Notes: generated by a model not told the origin, from the sequence alone. A DNA stretch of 64,000 bases from Microbacterium maritypicum MF109 (GCF_000455825.1 NZ_ATAO01000184.1:19683-83682), one strand, 5' to 3'. Shown: positions 26,392-37,239, numbered from the stretch's first letter. A program made the numbers and translations.

Positions 26392-27384
26392 GTGGATGCC
26401 GATGCGCTGACAGATGCACGCCGCGCCGAATGGGAGCGGCTCGACCAGCTCAGTCGCGCCCGTCTCGACGGCGACGGGGTCGATGAGCTCATCGTCCGGT
26501 ATCGGGCGGCCTCCGCCGATCTCGCCGAACTGAAGACGTCCGTCGGCGACTCGCCGCAGGGCGCGTACCTGTCGACGATCCTGGTCCGCGCCCGGCTGCG
26601 GCTCACCGGCGCATCCGACAGCATCCTCACCCAGACGAGCCGCTTCTTCCGGTGGCAGCTGCCCGCGGCCCTGTACCGCTTGCGTTGGACGACGCTGGTC
26701 ATCGCGATCTCGTTCATCGCGGTCGCCGTCGGCACCGCCGCATGGATCGCGAGCGACCCCGCGATCGTGGCCACGCTGGGGCCGCCTGCGGCCCTCGCGC
26801 AGTATGCGGAGGAGAGTTTCACGGGCTACTACACGGAGAACCCGGCAGCGGCGTTCATGGGCATGGTCTGGACGAACAACGCCTGGATCGCCATGCAGTG
26901 CGTGCTCTTCGGCGTCACGGGGATCTGGCCGGTGTACGTGCTGGTGCAGAACGCGATGGGTCTCGGCACGACCGGGGCGATCATGGCCGTCCACGACAAG
27001 GCCGACCTCATGGTGCTGTACATCCTTCCGCACGGGATGCTCGAGATGACCTGCATCTTCGTCGCGGCCGCCGCCGGGCTGCACGTCTTCTGGGCCTGGG
27101 TCGCCCCGGGGCACCGTACGCGTGGGCAGGCGCTCGCCGAGCAGGGAAGGGCGCTGGCGACCGTCGCGATGGGTCTGGTCTTCGCGCTGTTCCTCGCCGG
27201 GCTCGTCGAGGGATTCGTGACGGGCTGGGCACTGCCCTGGCCGGTGAAGATCGGGATCGGTGCGGCCGCGCTCGCCGTGTTCCTCATCTACATGCTGGTG
27301 ATCGGCGGGAGGGCGCATCGCGCGGGTGAGACCGGCGACCTCGTCGAATACGAAGCGGGCACCCCGCGCCTGGTCGTCGGCTGA
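26392..27384 (+). CDS. SpoIIM (stage II sporulation M)-family membrane protein
   Basis: About 330 residues. A cytosolic N-terminal helical part (about 1-85) precedes five or so transmembrane helices of the SpoIIM fold; the conserved PHGMLEM and NNAWIAMQC motifs are present. Actinobacteria that do not sporulate carry this gene next to RDD, DUF58 and MoxR genes, so it is not evidence of spores. GTG 26392 is preferred over ATG 26374 because the -10-like TACAGT lies between them and the alternative overlaps the divergent RDD start. The alternative adds six residues. Confidence 0.87.
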   Translation: MDADALTDARRAEWERLDQLSRARLDGDGVDELIVRYRAASADLAELKTSVGDSPQGAYLSTILVRARLRLTGASDSILTQTSRFFRWQLPAALYRLRWTTLVIAISFIAVAVGTAAWIASDPAIVATLGPPAALAQYAEESFTGYYTENPAAAFMGMVWTNNAWIAMQCVLFGVTGIWPVYVLVQNAMGLGTTGAIMAVHDKADLMVLYILPHGMLEMTCIFVAAAAGLHVFWAWVAPGHRTRGQALAEQGRALATVAMGLVFALFLAGLVEGFVTGWALPWPVKIGIGAAALAVFLIYMLVIGGRAHRAGETGDLVEYEAGTPRLVVG

Positions 27385-27400
27385 CGCGATCGGTTGGGCG

Positions 27401-28708
27401 TCAGAGTCGACCGGCGGCCTTCAGCTCGAGGTAGCGGTCGGCGATCCGCGGTGGGAGGTCTTCCGGATCGGCGGCGATCGCTTCGCCCCCGGCCCTGCGG
27501 ATCGCGTCGGCGACGTTCTCCGCGTCGCGGAGAGTTCGCTCGGCGGCCGCGGCGAGATACACGTCCTCGCGGGAATCACGACGGCGCGCGAGAGCGGAGA
27601 TGCCGTCGTCGGTCACGGATCCGACGAGGACCGTGGTCGCACGTGAGGCGTTCGGGAAGGCACCGAGGAAGCCACGGGCCGACTCGGCCGCGTCCTGCGC
27701 CGTCAGGGCCACGATCAGCGAGGGCCGCGTCGTGAGCGAGCGCACGGCGGCGAATGCGCCGTGCCAGTCCGTGTCGACGAGCCGCGCGTGCACGGGAGCC
27801 ATGGCGTCGGTCAGAGCCGGAAGCAACGCGGCGCCGTCGACCCCGGTGACCCGACCGCGGACGACCCTGTCGTACATCAGCAGGTGCACGTGATCACCGG
27901 CACGCGAGGCGAGCGCCGCCAGCAGCAGTGCCGCCTCGAGCGCGGCATCAACGCGCGTACCGTCGCCGACACGAGCTGCCGCTGTACGTCCGGTGTCGAT
28001 GATGATCACCACATGACGGTCCCGTTCCGGTCGCCAGGTGCGCAGCATCGTCGTTCCTGCGCGGGCGGTCGCCCGCCAGTCGATCGAGCGCACGTCGTCC
28101 CCGCGCACGTACTCACGCAATGAATCGAACTCGGTACCCTGACCGCGCACCTGGATGCTCGTGTTGCCATCCAGCTCGCGCAGCCGAGCGAGGCGGGACG
28201 GAAGGTGCTTGCGCGAGGAGAAGGCAGGGAGCACGCGGATCGCTCCGCGGACGGAATGCCGTGCCTGCCGGCCCGCGATGCCGAGTGGTCCGCGGGAGCG
28301 GATCATCACGAACTCGCTGGCCAGTTCCCCGCGACGGCGGGGGAGGAGCGGAATGGCGACACGGCCGCGCTCACCCGGCGGGACGACCAGGTGCTGCCGG
28401 TCCGACGGCGCCCCCGCCGTCGGCTGCCATGCGTCGCGAAGCAGGGCGTGCAGTGGCTTGGTGCCGTGGTTGTGCACGGCCACGCTCACCGGGACCGGCT
28501 CCCCGATGCGCACACGCGCGGGCACTCTGCGACTCACCGTCACCGATCGGGGGCTCGCCGCGAGCGCGACGTCGACGGCGACGAGCAGCGCGCACAGGCC
28601 GATCCAGGCGCCGAGGACCGCGTACGCCGGATAGCCCGCGAGTCCAGCGATGACGAGCGGGAAGACGCCCACGGCGAGGGCGACGGCGAGGCGGCCGGTG
28701 ACGAACAC
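27401..28708 (-). CDS. DUF58 domain protein (vWA-like)
   Basis: 435 residues. Two N-terminal transmembrane helices (about 7-50), a beta-rich middle, and the DUF58 core with REYVRGDDVRSIDWRATAR, followed by a vWA-like domain (HVVIIIDTG). DUF58 proteins pair with MoxR AAA ATPases, possibly as chaperone clients or metal-dependent adaptors. GTG 28708 abuts the MoxR stop. It is the last gene of a five-gene minus-strand operon and converges on the SpoIIM-like gene. Confidence 0.9.
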   Translation of the reverse strand: MFVTGRLAVALAVGVFPLVIAGLAGYPAYAVLGAWIGLCALLVAVDVALAASPRSVTVSRRVPARVRIGEPVPVSVAVHNHGTKPLHALLRDAWQPTAGAPSDRQHLVVPPGERGRVAIPLLPRRRGELASEFVMIRSRGPLGIAGRQARHSVRGAIRVLPAFSSRKHLPSRLARLRELDGNTSIQVRGQGTEFDSLREYVRGDDVRSIDWRATARAGTTMLRTWRPERDRHVVIIIDTGRTAAARVGDGTRVDAALEAALLLAALASRAGDHVHLLMYDRVVRGRVTGVDGAALLPALTDAMAPVHARLVDTDWHGAFAAVRSLTTRPSLIVALTAQDAAESARGFLGAFPNASRATTVLVGSVTDDGISALARRRDSREDVYLAAAAERTLRDAENVADAIRRAGGEAIAADPEDLPPRIADRYLELKAAGRL

Positions 28709-29676
<968 letters not shown>

Positions 29677-29680
<4 letters not shown>

Positions 29681-30912
29681 GTGTTTCCCTCTGCTTCTCG
29701 GGGATGGGTGGTCGGTTCTGATCGGTCGACGTGCGTGCTGTCGTCCACTGCGGTCTCGAGCTCGTCGAGGCGTCTGGCGAGGTCGACCAGAGCGGCGTCG
29801 TTCTCGGGGAGCGGCCCGGCGAGCAGCGCCTGGAGCGTGCCCCGGGGAATCCGCAGACGATCAGAGGCCGCATCCGCGACCTCGTCTGCGCCTGCGTGGA
29901 CGGCGAGTCCGAGCCGTCGAGCCAGTCGTCGCTGGGTTCCGTCGCGGAGCGCCTGCCCGGCGTGCGGTGCATCTGCGGCTCTGGCCGTGAGACGCGCACG
30001 TCCGTGCATCGTCTCCGACGCCCGCACGGTGACCGGCAGCGTCTCGGCGACCAGGGGACCGAACCGCTGACCACGCCAGATCGCCGTGGCGATCCCCGCG
30101 ATGATCAGCAGCAGGATCGCAGGTGTGACCCAGGGAGGCGTGAGACTGCCGAGGGTGTCGACCGGCTCGGCCTCGATGTCCGAGTCCGCGAAGCTGGGGA
30201 CGTACCAGACGACGCGATCGGTCTGACCCAGCAGCGCCAACCCGAGGGCGGCGTTGCCGTTCTCGGCGAGATAGGCGTTGCCGAAGAGCCTGGTGCCCTC
30301 CACCACCACTCGTTCGGGCGTGGAACGGCGGTCCACGAGGACGGCGGCGCCCTCGGCATCGCCGAAGCAGGCCTGCACGCCGTCCGCCGGGGTGAACAGG
30401 CGGTCGGCACGGATGGTCCCGACCCTCGCGAACTCGGCGACGTCGCAGTCGGGGGCCGCCGCCGGCAGTGTTCCCGTGGCGTTCTCTCCGATGCCGAGCT
30501 CGTTCAGCAGGTGCGTGCCGGTCGAGAGGAACACGACGCGCCCCGCCGGAGCGGTGAGCGTCTCCAGGGCTTCGTCGGTCAGGGTGTACGGGTTGGCCAT
30601 CACGAGTGTCGTGTCTTCGTCGATCGCTGTGAGCGCCTCGGCCCGCGAGCGGCGGACGTCGACCTCGACGCCCTGATCGCGCAGGATGTCCGCGAGCGCG
30701 AGGGCGCCGCCGTCGTCTCGGGCTTCGGGGTCGAGGGCACCGCGCGCGCCGGGGGCGGTCACGGCGACACGCAGTCCGACCGCAGCGACGATCAGGACCA
30801 GGGCGGCGACGATCGTCCATCCGATGATCGTCTTGGCCCGGCTCGGGCGGTGTTCCGCCGTGGAAGGGGCAGCCGGAGAGGAGGCGGCGTGGTCAGGCTC
30901 GATCACGGTCAT
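29677..30912 (-). CDS. DUF4350 domain membrane protein
   Basis: 411 residues. N-terminal transmembrane helix (about 30-52), extracytoplasmic DUF4350 domain (about 60-265, GARGALDPEARDDGGALALADILRD at its start, compare the family's N-terminal strand), second transmembrane helix (about 272-292) and a cytosolic helical tail. No enzymatic motif is visible. It overlaps both neighbours by ATGA-type junctions, being part of the MoxR operon. The equivalent in mycobacteria is Rv3691, and its function is unknown. Confidence 0.85.
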
Positions 30913-31550
30913 GCCGGCACCGCCTCGGGGCGGCGTGCGCGGATCCGATCATCGATGTCGACGAGATCCCGATAGGTCTCGGCGCTCGCGGTGTGCCCGA
31001 GGTAGCGGACGTCGTCGAAGGAGGAGGCTGCTCGACGCATGGCGGCTGCCTCGTCGACGAACACCGTGCTCGCCTCGCGGGCGATCGACTGCGCCGTCGC
31101 GCCCGGCGCCGGATCGATCAGATCGCGCTCCCGCAGGCTGCGCGCGATCGCCCGGTACCGGAGGATCGTCGCGGCGTCCCAGTCTCGTTCGCGGGCGGCC
31201 CGCTCGGCATCCGATCTCAGCTGCGCCGCACTGCGATCGTCGGCCGCTCCGAGGAGGTCCCCCTGTGCCCGCCTGACGGCGCGAGAGCTGCGCGGTCTGC
31301 CCCAGATGATGAGAGCGGCGACCAGCGCGGCCGCGATGATGACGATGACGATGATGAGGGCGGACGGCCCGATGCCCGCCCCGTTGCCGGAGCTGAACAG
31401 GTCGGCGAGGAAACGGCCGATGTCACGCGCCAGGAGATCGAACCACGTGGGCTTCGCGTCGGCGTAGCGAGGGTTGGAGAGCTCTTCCTCCGCCCAGCGT
31501 CGGGCTTCGTCCCCGTCGGGGACGAACAGGTCGTCGAACGGTCGGATCAT
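30909..31550 (-). CDS. DUF4129 domain membrane protein
   Basis: 213 residues. A single transmembrane helix (about 64-84) separates an N-terminal tail from the DUF4129 domain, with ERDWDAATILRYRAIARSL and ATAQSIAREAS as family signatures. The ATG at 31550 overlaps the stop of the upstream gene (ATGA); a start ten codons earlier would run inside that gene without a ribosome site. It is part of the MoxR operon. DUF4129 is often fused to transglutaminase-like proteins, but no such domain is present here. Confidence 0.87.
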   Translation of the reverse strand: MIRPFDDLFVPDGDEARRWAEEELSNPRYADAKPTWFDLLARDIGRFLADLFSSGNGAGIGPSALIIVIVIIAAALVAALIIWGRPRSSRAVRRAQGDLLGAADDRSAAQLRSDAERAARERDWDAATILRYRAIARSLRERDLIDPAPGATAQSIAREASTVFVDEAAAMRRAASSFDDVRYLGHTASAETYRDLVDIDDRIRARRPEAVPA

Positions 31551-33067
31551 GCGGTGCCGTCTGCGCCGGGCGCGGCCCACCCGCCGTCATCGGGTGCTGC
31601 TTCCGCTGAGGGCACGCTCGGCATGGTGGATGTTCCCGATGCGGCGGTCGGCGCGGGAGGCGGCGGTGGCGGGAACGCGACGGCAGGCGGTGTCACGGGC
31701 GCCGCCGCCGGATACGGCATCGAAGGCTGCGCCGGCTGGCCCTGCGCCGGCTGGCCCTGCGCGGGGTACGGCTGTGCGGGGTACGGCTGTGCGGGGTACG
31801 GCTGCGCGGGGTACGGCTGCGCGGGATACGGCTGCGCGGGGTACGGCTGTGCGGGATATGCCTGAGGCGCTCCCGGCTCTCCGAACGTCGGCTGTGCGCC
31901 GTAGGGCGGATACCCGTAGCCCTGCGACATCATGACGTGCTCCGGCACCTGGCGGGGCGGCGGTGCAGAGGTGACGGCCCGTGACGGATCGACGCGGAAC
32001 GGATCGTCCTGCTGCTCGTCGGTCCAGCCGAGGTCACGGCGCTCCACGTATGCGATCAAGGTCTGGTCCAGACCCTCGTAGCGCATCCGGCAGTCGAGGT
32101 AGACGAGCGCCGATCCGGTGCTCTGGACCACGAGGGTGATCGCCTGGATGACGAGGAGCAGGATCTGCGGGGCGATCAAGGTCACGACGAAGGCGACCAC
32201 CGCACTCGGGTCCTCTGCTCCTGTGGGCGCGACGACCGAGCCGAGGAGAGAGCCGAGCAGCGTGGCGGGGACGCTGACGACCTGGGCCGCGATGCCCATG
32301 ATCGCGCTGATGAGGAAGGTCACACCGAACGCGACCCAGAAGCGCCCGCGGGTGAGCCTCCAGGAGCGGACGAAAGCGTCTCGGAAACGTGCACGCTCGA
32401 GGACCAAGATCGACGGTACGAGCAGCAGCTTCGTGGTGAGCCACACCGCCAGCGGGATGCAGGCGAGGACGATGACGATCACCACGAGCACGACGACGCC
32501 GACCATCTCGGCGCTCCCGCCCATGCCGCCGGCGATGAAGGCCGCGATGATGACGGCAGCGATGATGAAGATGCCGAACACGGCCGCGACGGAGAGGGAG
32601 GCGAAGCCGGCGAGTCGCCAGAACGCCGGGGCCATCCGGCGCCACAGCATCCGCAGCGTCGCCTTCACTCCGATCGCGGCATAGCCGATCTCCGCGGCGA
32701 CGACGCCTTGCATCATCGCCGTGAAGGCGATCGAGGCGACACCCACGGCGAGCCCGGCGATCAGGTTCACCGCGATGGTCCCCGCCATCACCGCTTCGAA
32801 GTCCGGAGAAGAGGGAGAGACGGTCTCCAGGCGGCTGAACGTCGTGAAGAAGACGACGCCCATGACCACGGCCGTGACGACCACCACGACGAGCTGGATG
32901 ACCACGGCGAAGCCGAAGAGCACCTTCGGGTTGTGCCGAAGCGCGGCGAAGGCCTTTCCCAGCAGCATTCCGAACGAGAGCGGATGAAGGGGGATGATGC
33001 CCTTCTTCGGGGCAGGCGTCCACGTCTGTCCGGTCACAGGCACTCCCTCTCCATCGTGCGTTCCCAT
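31547..33067 (-). CDS. Glycerophosphoryl-diester phosphodiesterase membrane-domain-like protein with PYPAQ repeats
   Basis: 506 residues. About six to seven transmembrane helices (about 40-325) belong to the membrane domain found in some GDPD proteins, but no phosphodiesterase catalytic domain is present. The C-terminal about 150 residues are proline/alanine/glutamine-rich, with seven PYPAQ-like and two GQPAQ units. It is the first gene of the five-gene operon (with DUF4129, DUF4350, MoxR and DUF58). Function is unknown; the tail looks cytosolic and disordered and could bind partner proteins. Confidence 0.83.
   Translation of the reverse strand: MGTHDGEGVPVTGQTWTPAPKKGIIPLHPLSFGMLLGKAFAALRHNPKVLFGFAVVIQLVVVVVTAVVMGVVFFTTFSRLETVSPSSPDFEAVMAGTIAVNLIAGLAVGVASIAFTAMMQGVVAAEIGYAAIGVKATLRMLWRRMAPAFWRLAGFASLSVAAVFGIFIIAAVIIAAFIAGGMGGSAEMVGVVVLVVIVIVLACIPLAVWLTTKLLLVPSILVLERARFRDAFVRSWRLTRGRFWVAFGVTFLISAIMGIAAQVVSVPATLLGSLLGSVVAPTGAEDPSAVVAFVVTLIAPQILLLVIQAITLVVQSTGSALVYLDCRMRYEGLDQTLIAYVERRDLGWTDEQQDDPFRVDPSRAVTSAPPPRQVPEHVMMSQGYGYPPYGAQPTFGEPGAPQAYPAQPYPAQPYPAQPYPAQPYPAQPYPAQPYPAQGQPAQGQPAQPSMPYPAAAPVTPPAVAFPPPPPPAPTAASGTSTMPSVPSAEAAPDDGGWAAPGADGTA
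31729..31863 (-). repeat. 15-bp tandem repeat, nine units, coding for PYPAQ/GQPAQ
   Basis: Nine in-frame 15-bp units lie in the membrane-domain gene. The seven at 31759-31863 encode PYPAQ (the outermost AYPAQ) and the two at 31729-31758 encode GQPAQ. Units differ mainly at synonymous positions. The array is expected to change copy number by slippage without a frameshift. Confidence 0.9.
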
Positions 33068-33143
33068 CGTGTCATATCCCTCGCGCGGCGCGTCATATCC
33101 CGCACACGGTGCGCAGACCTGGGATCGCTGGGACTCGGTGCCA

Positions 33144-33149
33144 TAAGGT
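33144..33149 (+). promoter_or_regulatory. Leaderless-type -10 element of mtrA
   Basis: TAAGGT ends 7 nt before ATG 33157. The same bases overlap a possible AAGG ribosome site, so this call is less certain. Confidence 0.4.
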
Positions 33150-33156
33150 AACTCTT

Positions 33157-33837
33157 ATGACCTCACGTATTCTCGTGGTCGACGACGACACCGCGCTCGC
33201 CGAGATGATCGGGATCGTGCTGCGGACCGAAGGCTTCGAGCCGGTCTTCTGCGCGGACGGTGCGCGCGCCGTCGACGAGTGGCGAGCGCAGCGACCCGAC
33301 CTCGTGCTGCTCGACCTCATGCTCCCCGGCATGGACGGGATCGAGATCTGCACCCGCATCCGTGCCGAGTCCGGCGTGCCGATCATCATGCTCACCGCGC
33401 GCAGCGACACCGCCGATGTCGTCCGCGGGCTCGAGGTGGGCGCCGACGACTACATGGTCAAGCCTTTCAACCCGAAGGAACTGGTCGCCCGCATCCGCAC
33501 CCGGCTTCGTCCCACGCCGCAGGCCACGAGCGAGCAGCTCCGCGTCGGCGACCTCACCGTCGACGTCGATGCGCACGAGGTCCGTCGGGGGACGGCTCCG
33601 ATCGCGCTCACGCCGTTGGAGTTCCAGCTTCTCGTCGCACTCGCGTCGAAGCCCCAGCAGGTGTTCTCCCGGGAGATGCTCCTGGAGCAGGTGTGGGGCT
33701 ACCACTACAAGGCCGACACCCGACTGGTGAACGTGCATGTGCAGCGCCTGCGCGCGAAGGTGGAGCTCGACCCCGACAACCCGAAGATCGTCATGACGGT
33801 GCGCGGCGTGGGCTACCGCGCCGGGAGCGTCGGCTAG
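33157..33837 (+). CDS. mtrA: MtrA response regulator (OmpR/PhoB family)
   Basis: 226 residues. Receiver domain with acidic pocket VVDDD, phospho-acceptor Asp53 in LLDLMLPGMDG and Lys in DDYMVKPFNP; a winged-helix DNA-binding domain follows, ending in VMTVRGVGYRAG. MtrA controls cell-wall hydrolases and division in actinobacteria. ATG 33157 begins the canonical MTSRILVVDDD; an upstream frame extension of 16 codons lacks support. It is followed by mtrB and lpqB, the conserved operon. Confidence 0.97.
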   Translation: MTSRILVVDDDTALAEMIGIVLRTEGFEPVFCADGARAVDEWRAQRPDLVLLDLMLPGMDGIEICTRIRAESGVPIIMLTARSDTADVVRGLEVGADDYMVKPFNPKELVARIRTRLRPTPQATSEQLRVGDLTVDVDAHEVRRGTAPIALTPLEFQLLVALASKPQQVFSREMLLEQVWGYHYKADTRLVNVHVQRLRAKVELDPDNPKIVMTVRGVGYRAGSVG

Positions 33838-33844
33838 GAGCACG

Positions 33845-35524
33845 ATGGCCGCGACGACAGCGACCACCGCGACGGTCGCTGTCCTGCGCGACTGGCGAGG
33901 TTGGCCGACGATGCTCGGCATCCTGTGGCGCCGCTCCTTGCGGTTCCGCACGCTCTCGATCACCCTGCTCGCGACCTCCCTGGCGATCTTCATCACGTGC
34001 GTGACGATGGCTCTCGTCATCCAGAACGATCTCTTCATCTCCCGCAAGGACGTCGCCCTCGAAGACTCCCGCCGCGCGGTCGATCAGGCGCAGGGGATCC
34101 TGGACGTGGCCGAGGTGGGGGATGACTCCGCGGCCCTCACCGAACTGTGGAACAGCGTCCAGTCGAATCTCACCCGCACGTCCAGCACCGATCAGCTCGC
34201 CGGCTTCAAGATCGACAATGCGAACGGGGTCCGACTGAACGGCTTCGAGGCCGGGCTGAGCAGGAGCCTGCTGAGCCCGGAGCTCCAGGCGCGCGTCGTG
34301 GAGTTCGACGACCGCCAGGCCTGGCAGTCGGTGGCTCTGCCCTCCCCGGACGGGGGAGAGGTTCCCGGAATCATCGTCGGGCAGCAGCTCCAAGTGCCGG
34401 AAGCCGGGGCGTTCGCGATCTACTTCGCCTACGACCTCGGCGACGCGGACCAGACCCTGGTGTTCGTGCAGCGGACGCTGTGGATCGCGGGGATCGGTCT
34501 CGTGGCGATCGTCGCCGCGATCTCATGGATCGTCCTCCGCGCCGTCTCGACCCCGATCGTGCAGGCTGCGGAGACCAGCGCGCGGCTGGCGGCGGGGGAT
34601 CTCGGCGTGCGCCTCGAAGTACACGGAGAAGACGAACTCGCCACTCTCGGACGGTCGTTCAACGCGATGGCCGACAGCATCGAGTCGCAGATCAAGGAAC
34701 TCGGCGAGCTGTCGATGGTGCAGCAGCGGTTCGTGTCGGACGTGTCGCACGAGCTGCGGACTCCGCTGACCACCATCCGTCTCGCCGCGGACATGCTCAA
34801 CGATCAGCGTGAGGAGTTCGACCCCACCACCGCCCGCACGGCCGAGTTGCTGCACGCCCAGGTGCAGCGCTTCGAGACCTTGCTGTCGGATCTGCTCGAG
34901 ATCAGCCGTTATGACGCGGGATCGGTGCAGCTCGAGTTGGAGGCGACGAGTCTCACCCACCTGGCCGAGGACATCATCGAGCAGATGCGTCCGCTGGCCG
35001 AGGGGCACGGCACCGAGCTGCGGCTGGTGGCACCGGGCGGCTACTCGCCCGTCGACATGGATCCGCGTCGGGTGCGCCGGGTGCTGCGCAACCTGATCGG
35101 CAACGCGATCGAGCACGGCGAGGGACGCCCGGTCGTCGTCACGGTCGACAGCAACCAGCACGCGGTCGCCGCCGGGGTGCGGGATTTCGGCCTGGGCATG
35201 GAGCCGGCCGATGCGGAGCGTGTCTTCGATCGCTTCTGGCGCGCCGACCCTTCGCGTCAGCGCACGATCGGGGGGACGGGACTCGGGCTCTCGATCGCCC
35301 TGGGAGATGCGACCCTGCACGGCGGTACCCTCGACGTCTGGTCCGAACTCGGCGTCGGGACGAACTTCGTGCTCACGATTCCCCGACACGGTGGAGTGCT
35401 GGACGGTCCGAGCCCGATCCCGATCGAACCCCAGGAGCCCTTCGCGGAGCTCGGCGACGCGACCCAGCCGATCTCGCTGACGGACGCGCCCGCCGGCATG
35501 TTCGATGAGGAGGACTGGTCGTGA
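33845..35524 (+). CDS. mtrB: MtrB sensor histidine kinase
   Basis: 559 residues. Transmembrane helices near residues 38-60 and 210-235 flank an extracytoplasmic loop; a HAMP domain follows, then the H-box VSDVSHELRTPLTTIR (phospho-acceptor His at about 302) and the ATPase motifs RNLIGNAIEHG, DFGLGM and GGTGLGLSIA. AGGAG lies 5 nt before the ATG. MtrB phosphorylates MtrA. The stop overlaps the next GTG (GTGA). C-terminal extension after the kinase domain is acidic and proline-containing. Confidence 0.96.
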   Translation: MAATTATTATVAVLRDWRGWPTMLGILWRRSLRFRTLSITLLATSLAIFITCVTMALVIQNDLFISRKDVALEDSRRAVDQAQGILDVAEVGDDSAALTELWNSVQSNLTRTSSTDQLAGFKIDNANGVRLNGFEAGLSRSLLSPELQARVVEFDDRQAWQSVALPSPDGGEVPGIIVGQQLQVPEAGAFAIYFAYDLGDADQTLVFVQRTLWIAGIGLVAIVAAISWIVLRAVSTPIVQAAETSARLAAGDLGVRLEVHGEDELATLGRSFNAMADSIESQIKELGELSMVQQRFVSDVSHELRTPLTTIRLAADMLNDQREEFDPTTARTAELLHAQVQRFETLLSDLLEISRYDAGSVQLELEATSLTHLAEDIIEQMRPLAEGHGTELRLVAPGGYSPVDMDPRRVRRVLRNLIGNAIEHGEGRPVVVTVDSNQHAVAAGVRDFGLGMEPADAERVFDRFWRADPSRQRTIGGTGLGLSIALGDATLHGGTLDVWSELGVGTNFVLTIPRHGGVLDGPSPIPIEPQEPFAELGDATQPISLTDAPAGMFDEEDWS

Positions 35525-37239
35525 CCGAGCGGAGACCGAATCGGCGGCTGCGAGGCCTCGCGCTGATACTCGTCGCAGCGCTGCTTCCCGCATGCGCGGG
35601 GTTGCCGACGAGTGGTGACGTCGCGGTCGGCCTCAAGCTGGGGGAGTCCCCGCAGGACGTCGACATCCTCCCCGTGGCCTCCGGCCCGATCACCGGTGCG
35701 GGACCCGAGGAGATCGTCGAGGGCTTCCTCGAGGCCGGTATCACGACGACCGACAACTGGGACACCGCACGCGACTTCCTCGCGCCTTCGTTGCAGCGCA
35801 GCTGGAGCCCGTCGGCAGGGGTGTCGATCGACATCGGCACGGACACCAGGACCGTCACCTCTTCGGTCCCCGACGATGAGGTGGAGAGTGCGGACACCGC
35901 AGAGGTCCAGGTCACGCTCGACCTGGTCGCGAGTGTCGATGACGCCGGAGAGTACTCCGAGGCCCTCGGATCGTCCAACGTGGCATTCACGCTGCAGCGG
36001 ATGGAGAACGGCGAATGGCGCATCACGCAGGCGCCGGACGGCGTGGTGATCGATGAGACGCGATTCACCAAGGTGTTCGAAGGGTATCCGTTGCAGTACT
36101 TCGACCTCGGCTGGTCGAGGCTGGTGCCCGACATGCGCTGGTTCCCGCGGCGCCAGAGCCCCGCGACGACGGTGGCACGGGCGCTCATCGGCGGCGAGCC
36201 CAGCGAGTGGTTGGACCCCGCAGTGCAGAACGCGTTCCCCGCCGACGTGCAGTTGGCGCAGGACGCGGTTCCCATCGTCGGCCAGGTGGCGGATGTCGCG
36301 CTCACCCGCCCCGCCTCGGGCCTCGATGCCGCCACGCTCTCCCGGATGCGCACCCAGCTCCAGGCGACCCTCCGCGCTGCCGGCGTCGCGGTGACCGAGG
36401 TCCGGTTCACGGTGGACGGCCGCAACCTCGAGGCCGGGGTGGCGGATGTCGTCCCCCCGTCGGCCACGACGGGCACTCTCGTGCTGCAGAACGGCGCGTT
36501 CGGGCGGATCGTCGGCGATGAGATCTCGCCCATCCCCGGTATCAGCTCGGAGATCAGCGCCGTCACGCAGCCGATCGTCTCCATCGACGTCGCCGCCGAT
36601 GACTCCCGCGCCGCCGTGCAGCTCGCCGATCAGCACGTGTATCTGATCGGCGAAGGCAGCCTCGACGAGCTGGACGCCCGTCCTGGTCTCATCAAGCCCT
36701 CACTCGATCCGTACGGCTACACCTGGTCGGTCCCCGCGGGAGCACCGGCGGCGGTGCAGGCGGCGGGAAGCGATGCCGTCGGGCATCAGATCGCGAAGGC
36801 ATGGCCGAGCGCATCGACGATCTCTCATCTGCGGGTATCGGCAGACGGCGCCAGGGTGGCGGCCGTGGTGACCGTCGGCAAGCAGATGTGGGTGGTCGTC
36901 GCGGCGGTCGTCCGTGACGCCGCCGGCATCCCGATCGAGCTCGGCGAGTTCACGCAGCTGACCCAGCTCTCCGAGCCGGCGATGGGTTTGGTGTGGCTGG
37001 GGGCCGATCGTGTGGGTGTGCTCGCCGACCAGAGCAGCCCGCGTCTCCTCACCCAGGTGGTCGGCGGTCCGGGGTCTGCGGAGGCCGCACCGAGCAACGC
37101 CCTCTCGATCGCCGGCGCACGCACCGCGTCCGGGGTGAGGATCCTCGGCTCCAACGGCGAGCTGTTCGCGCACGCGGGGTCGGCCTGGCGCGAGGTCGCC
37201 TCCGACGTCTCCGTGCTCGCGACACGCGTGGGTGAATGA
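35521..37239 (+). CDS. lpqB: LpqB lipoprotein, MtrB accessory
   Basis: 572 residues with a signal peptide and lipobox LLPAC (Cys at about 25), so it is lipid-anchored outside the membrane. The family's GerMN-like domain (about 190-330) and beta-propeller-like C-terminal part are apparent. LpqB binds MtrB and modulates its activity in mycobacteria. The GTG start overlaps mtrB. Length is typical. Confidence 0.94.
   Translation: MTERRPNRRLRGLALILVAALLPACAGLPTSGDVAVGLKLGESPQDVDILPVASGPITGAGPEEIVEGFLEAGITTTDNWDTARDFLAPSLQRSWSPSAGVSIDIGTDTRTVTSSVPDDEVESADTAEVQVTLDLVASVDDAGEYSEALGSSNVAFTLQRMENGEWRITQAPDGVVIDETRFTKVFEGYPLQYFDLGWSRLVPDMRWFPRRQSPATTVARALIGGEPSEWLDPAVQNAFPADVQLAQDAVPIVGQVADVALTRPASGLDAATLSRMRTQLQATLRAAGVAVTEVRFTVDGRNLEAGVADVVPPSATTGTLVLQNGAFGRIVGDEISPIPGISSEISAVTQPIVSIDVAADDSRAAVQLADQHVYLIGEGSLDELDARPGLIKPSLDPYGYTWSVPAGAPAAVQAAGSDAVGHQIAKAWPSASTISHLRVSADGARVAAVVTVGKQMWVVVAAVVRDAAGIPIELGEFTQLTQLSEPAMGLVWLGADRVGVLADQSSPRLLTQVVGGPGSAEAAPSNALSIAGARTASGVRILGSNGELFAHAGSAWREVASDVSVLATRVGE

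Noticed and set aside
26392..27384. SpoIIM as a sign of sporulation
   Set aside because: This family is common in non-sporulating actinobacteria beside RDD, DUF58 and MoxR genes.
31729..31863. CRISPR-like or regulatory repeat array
   Set aside because: The period is 15 bp without spacers and the units are in frame within a coding sequence.
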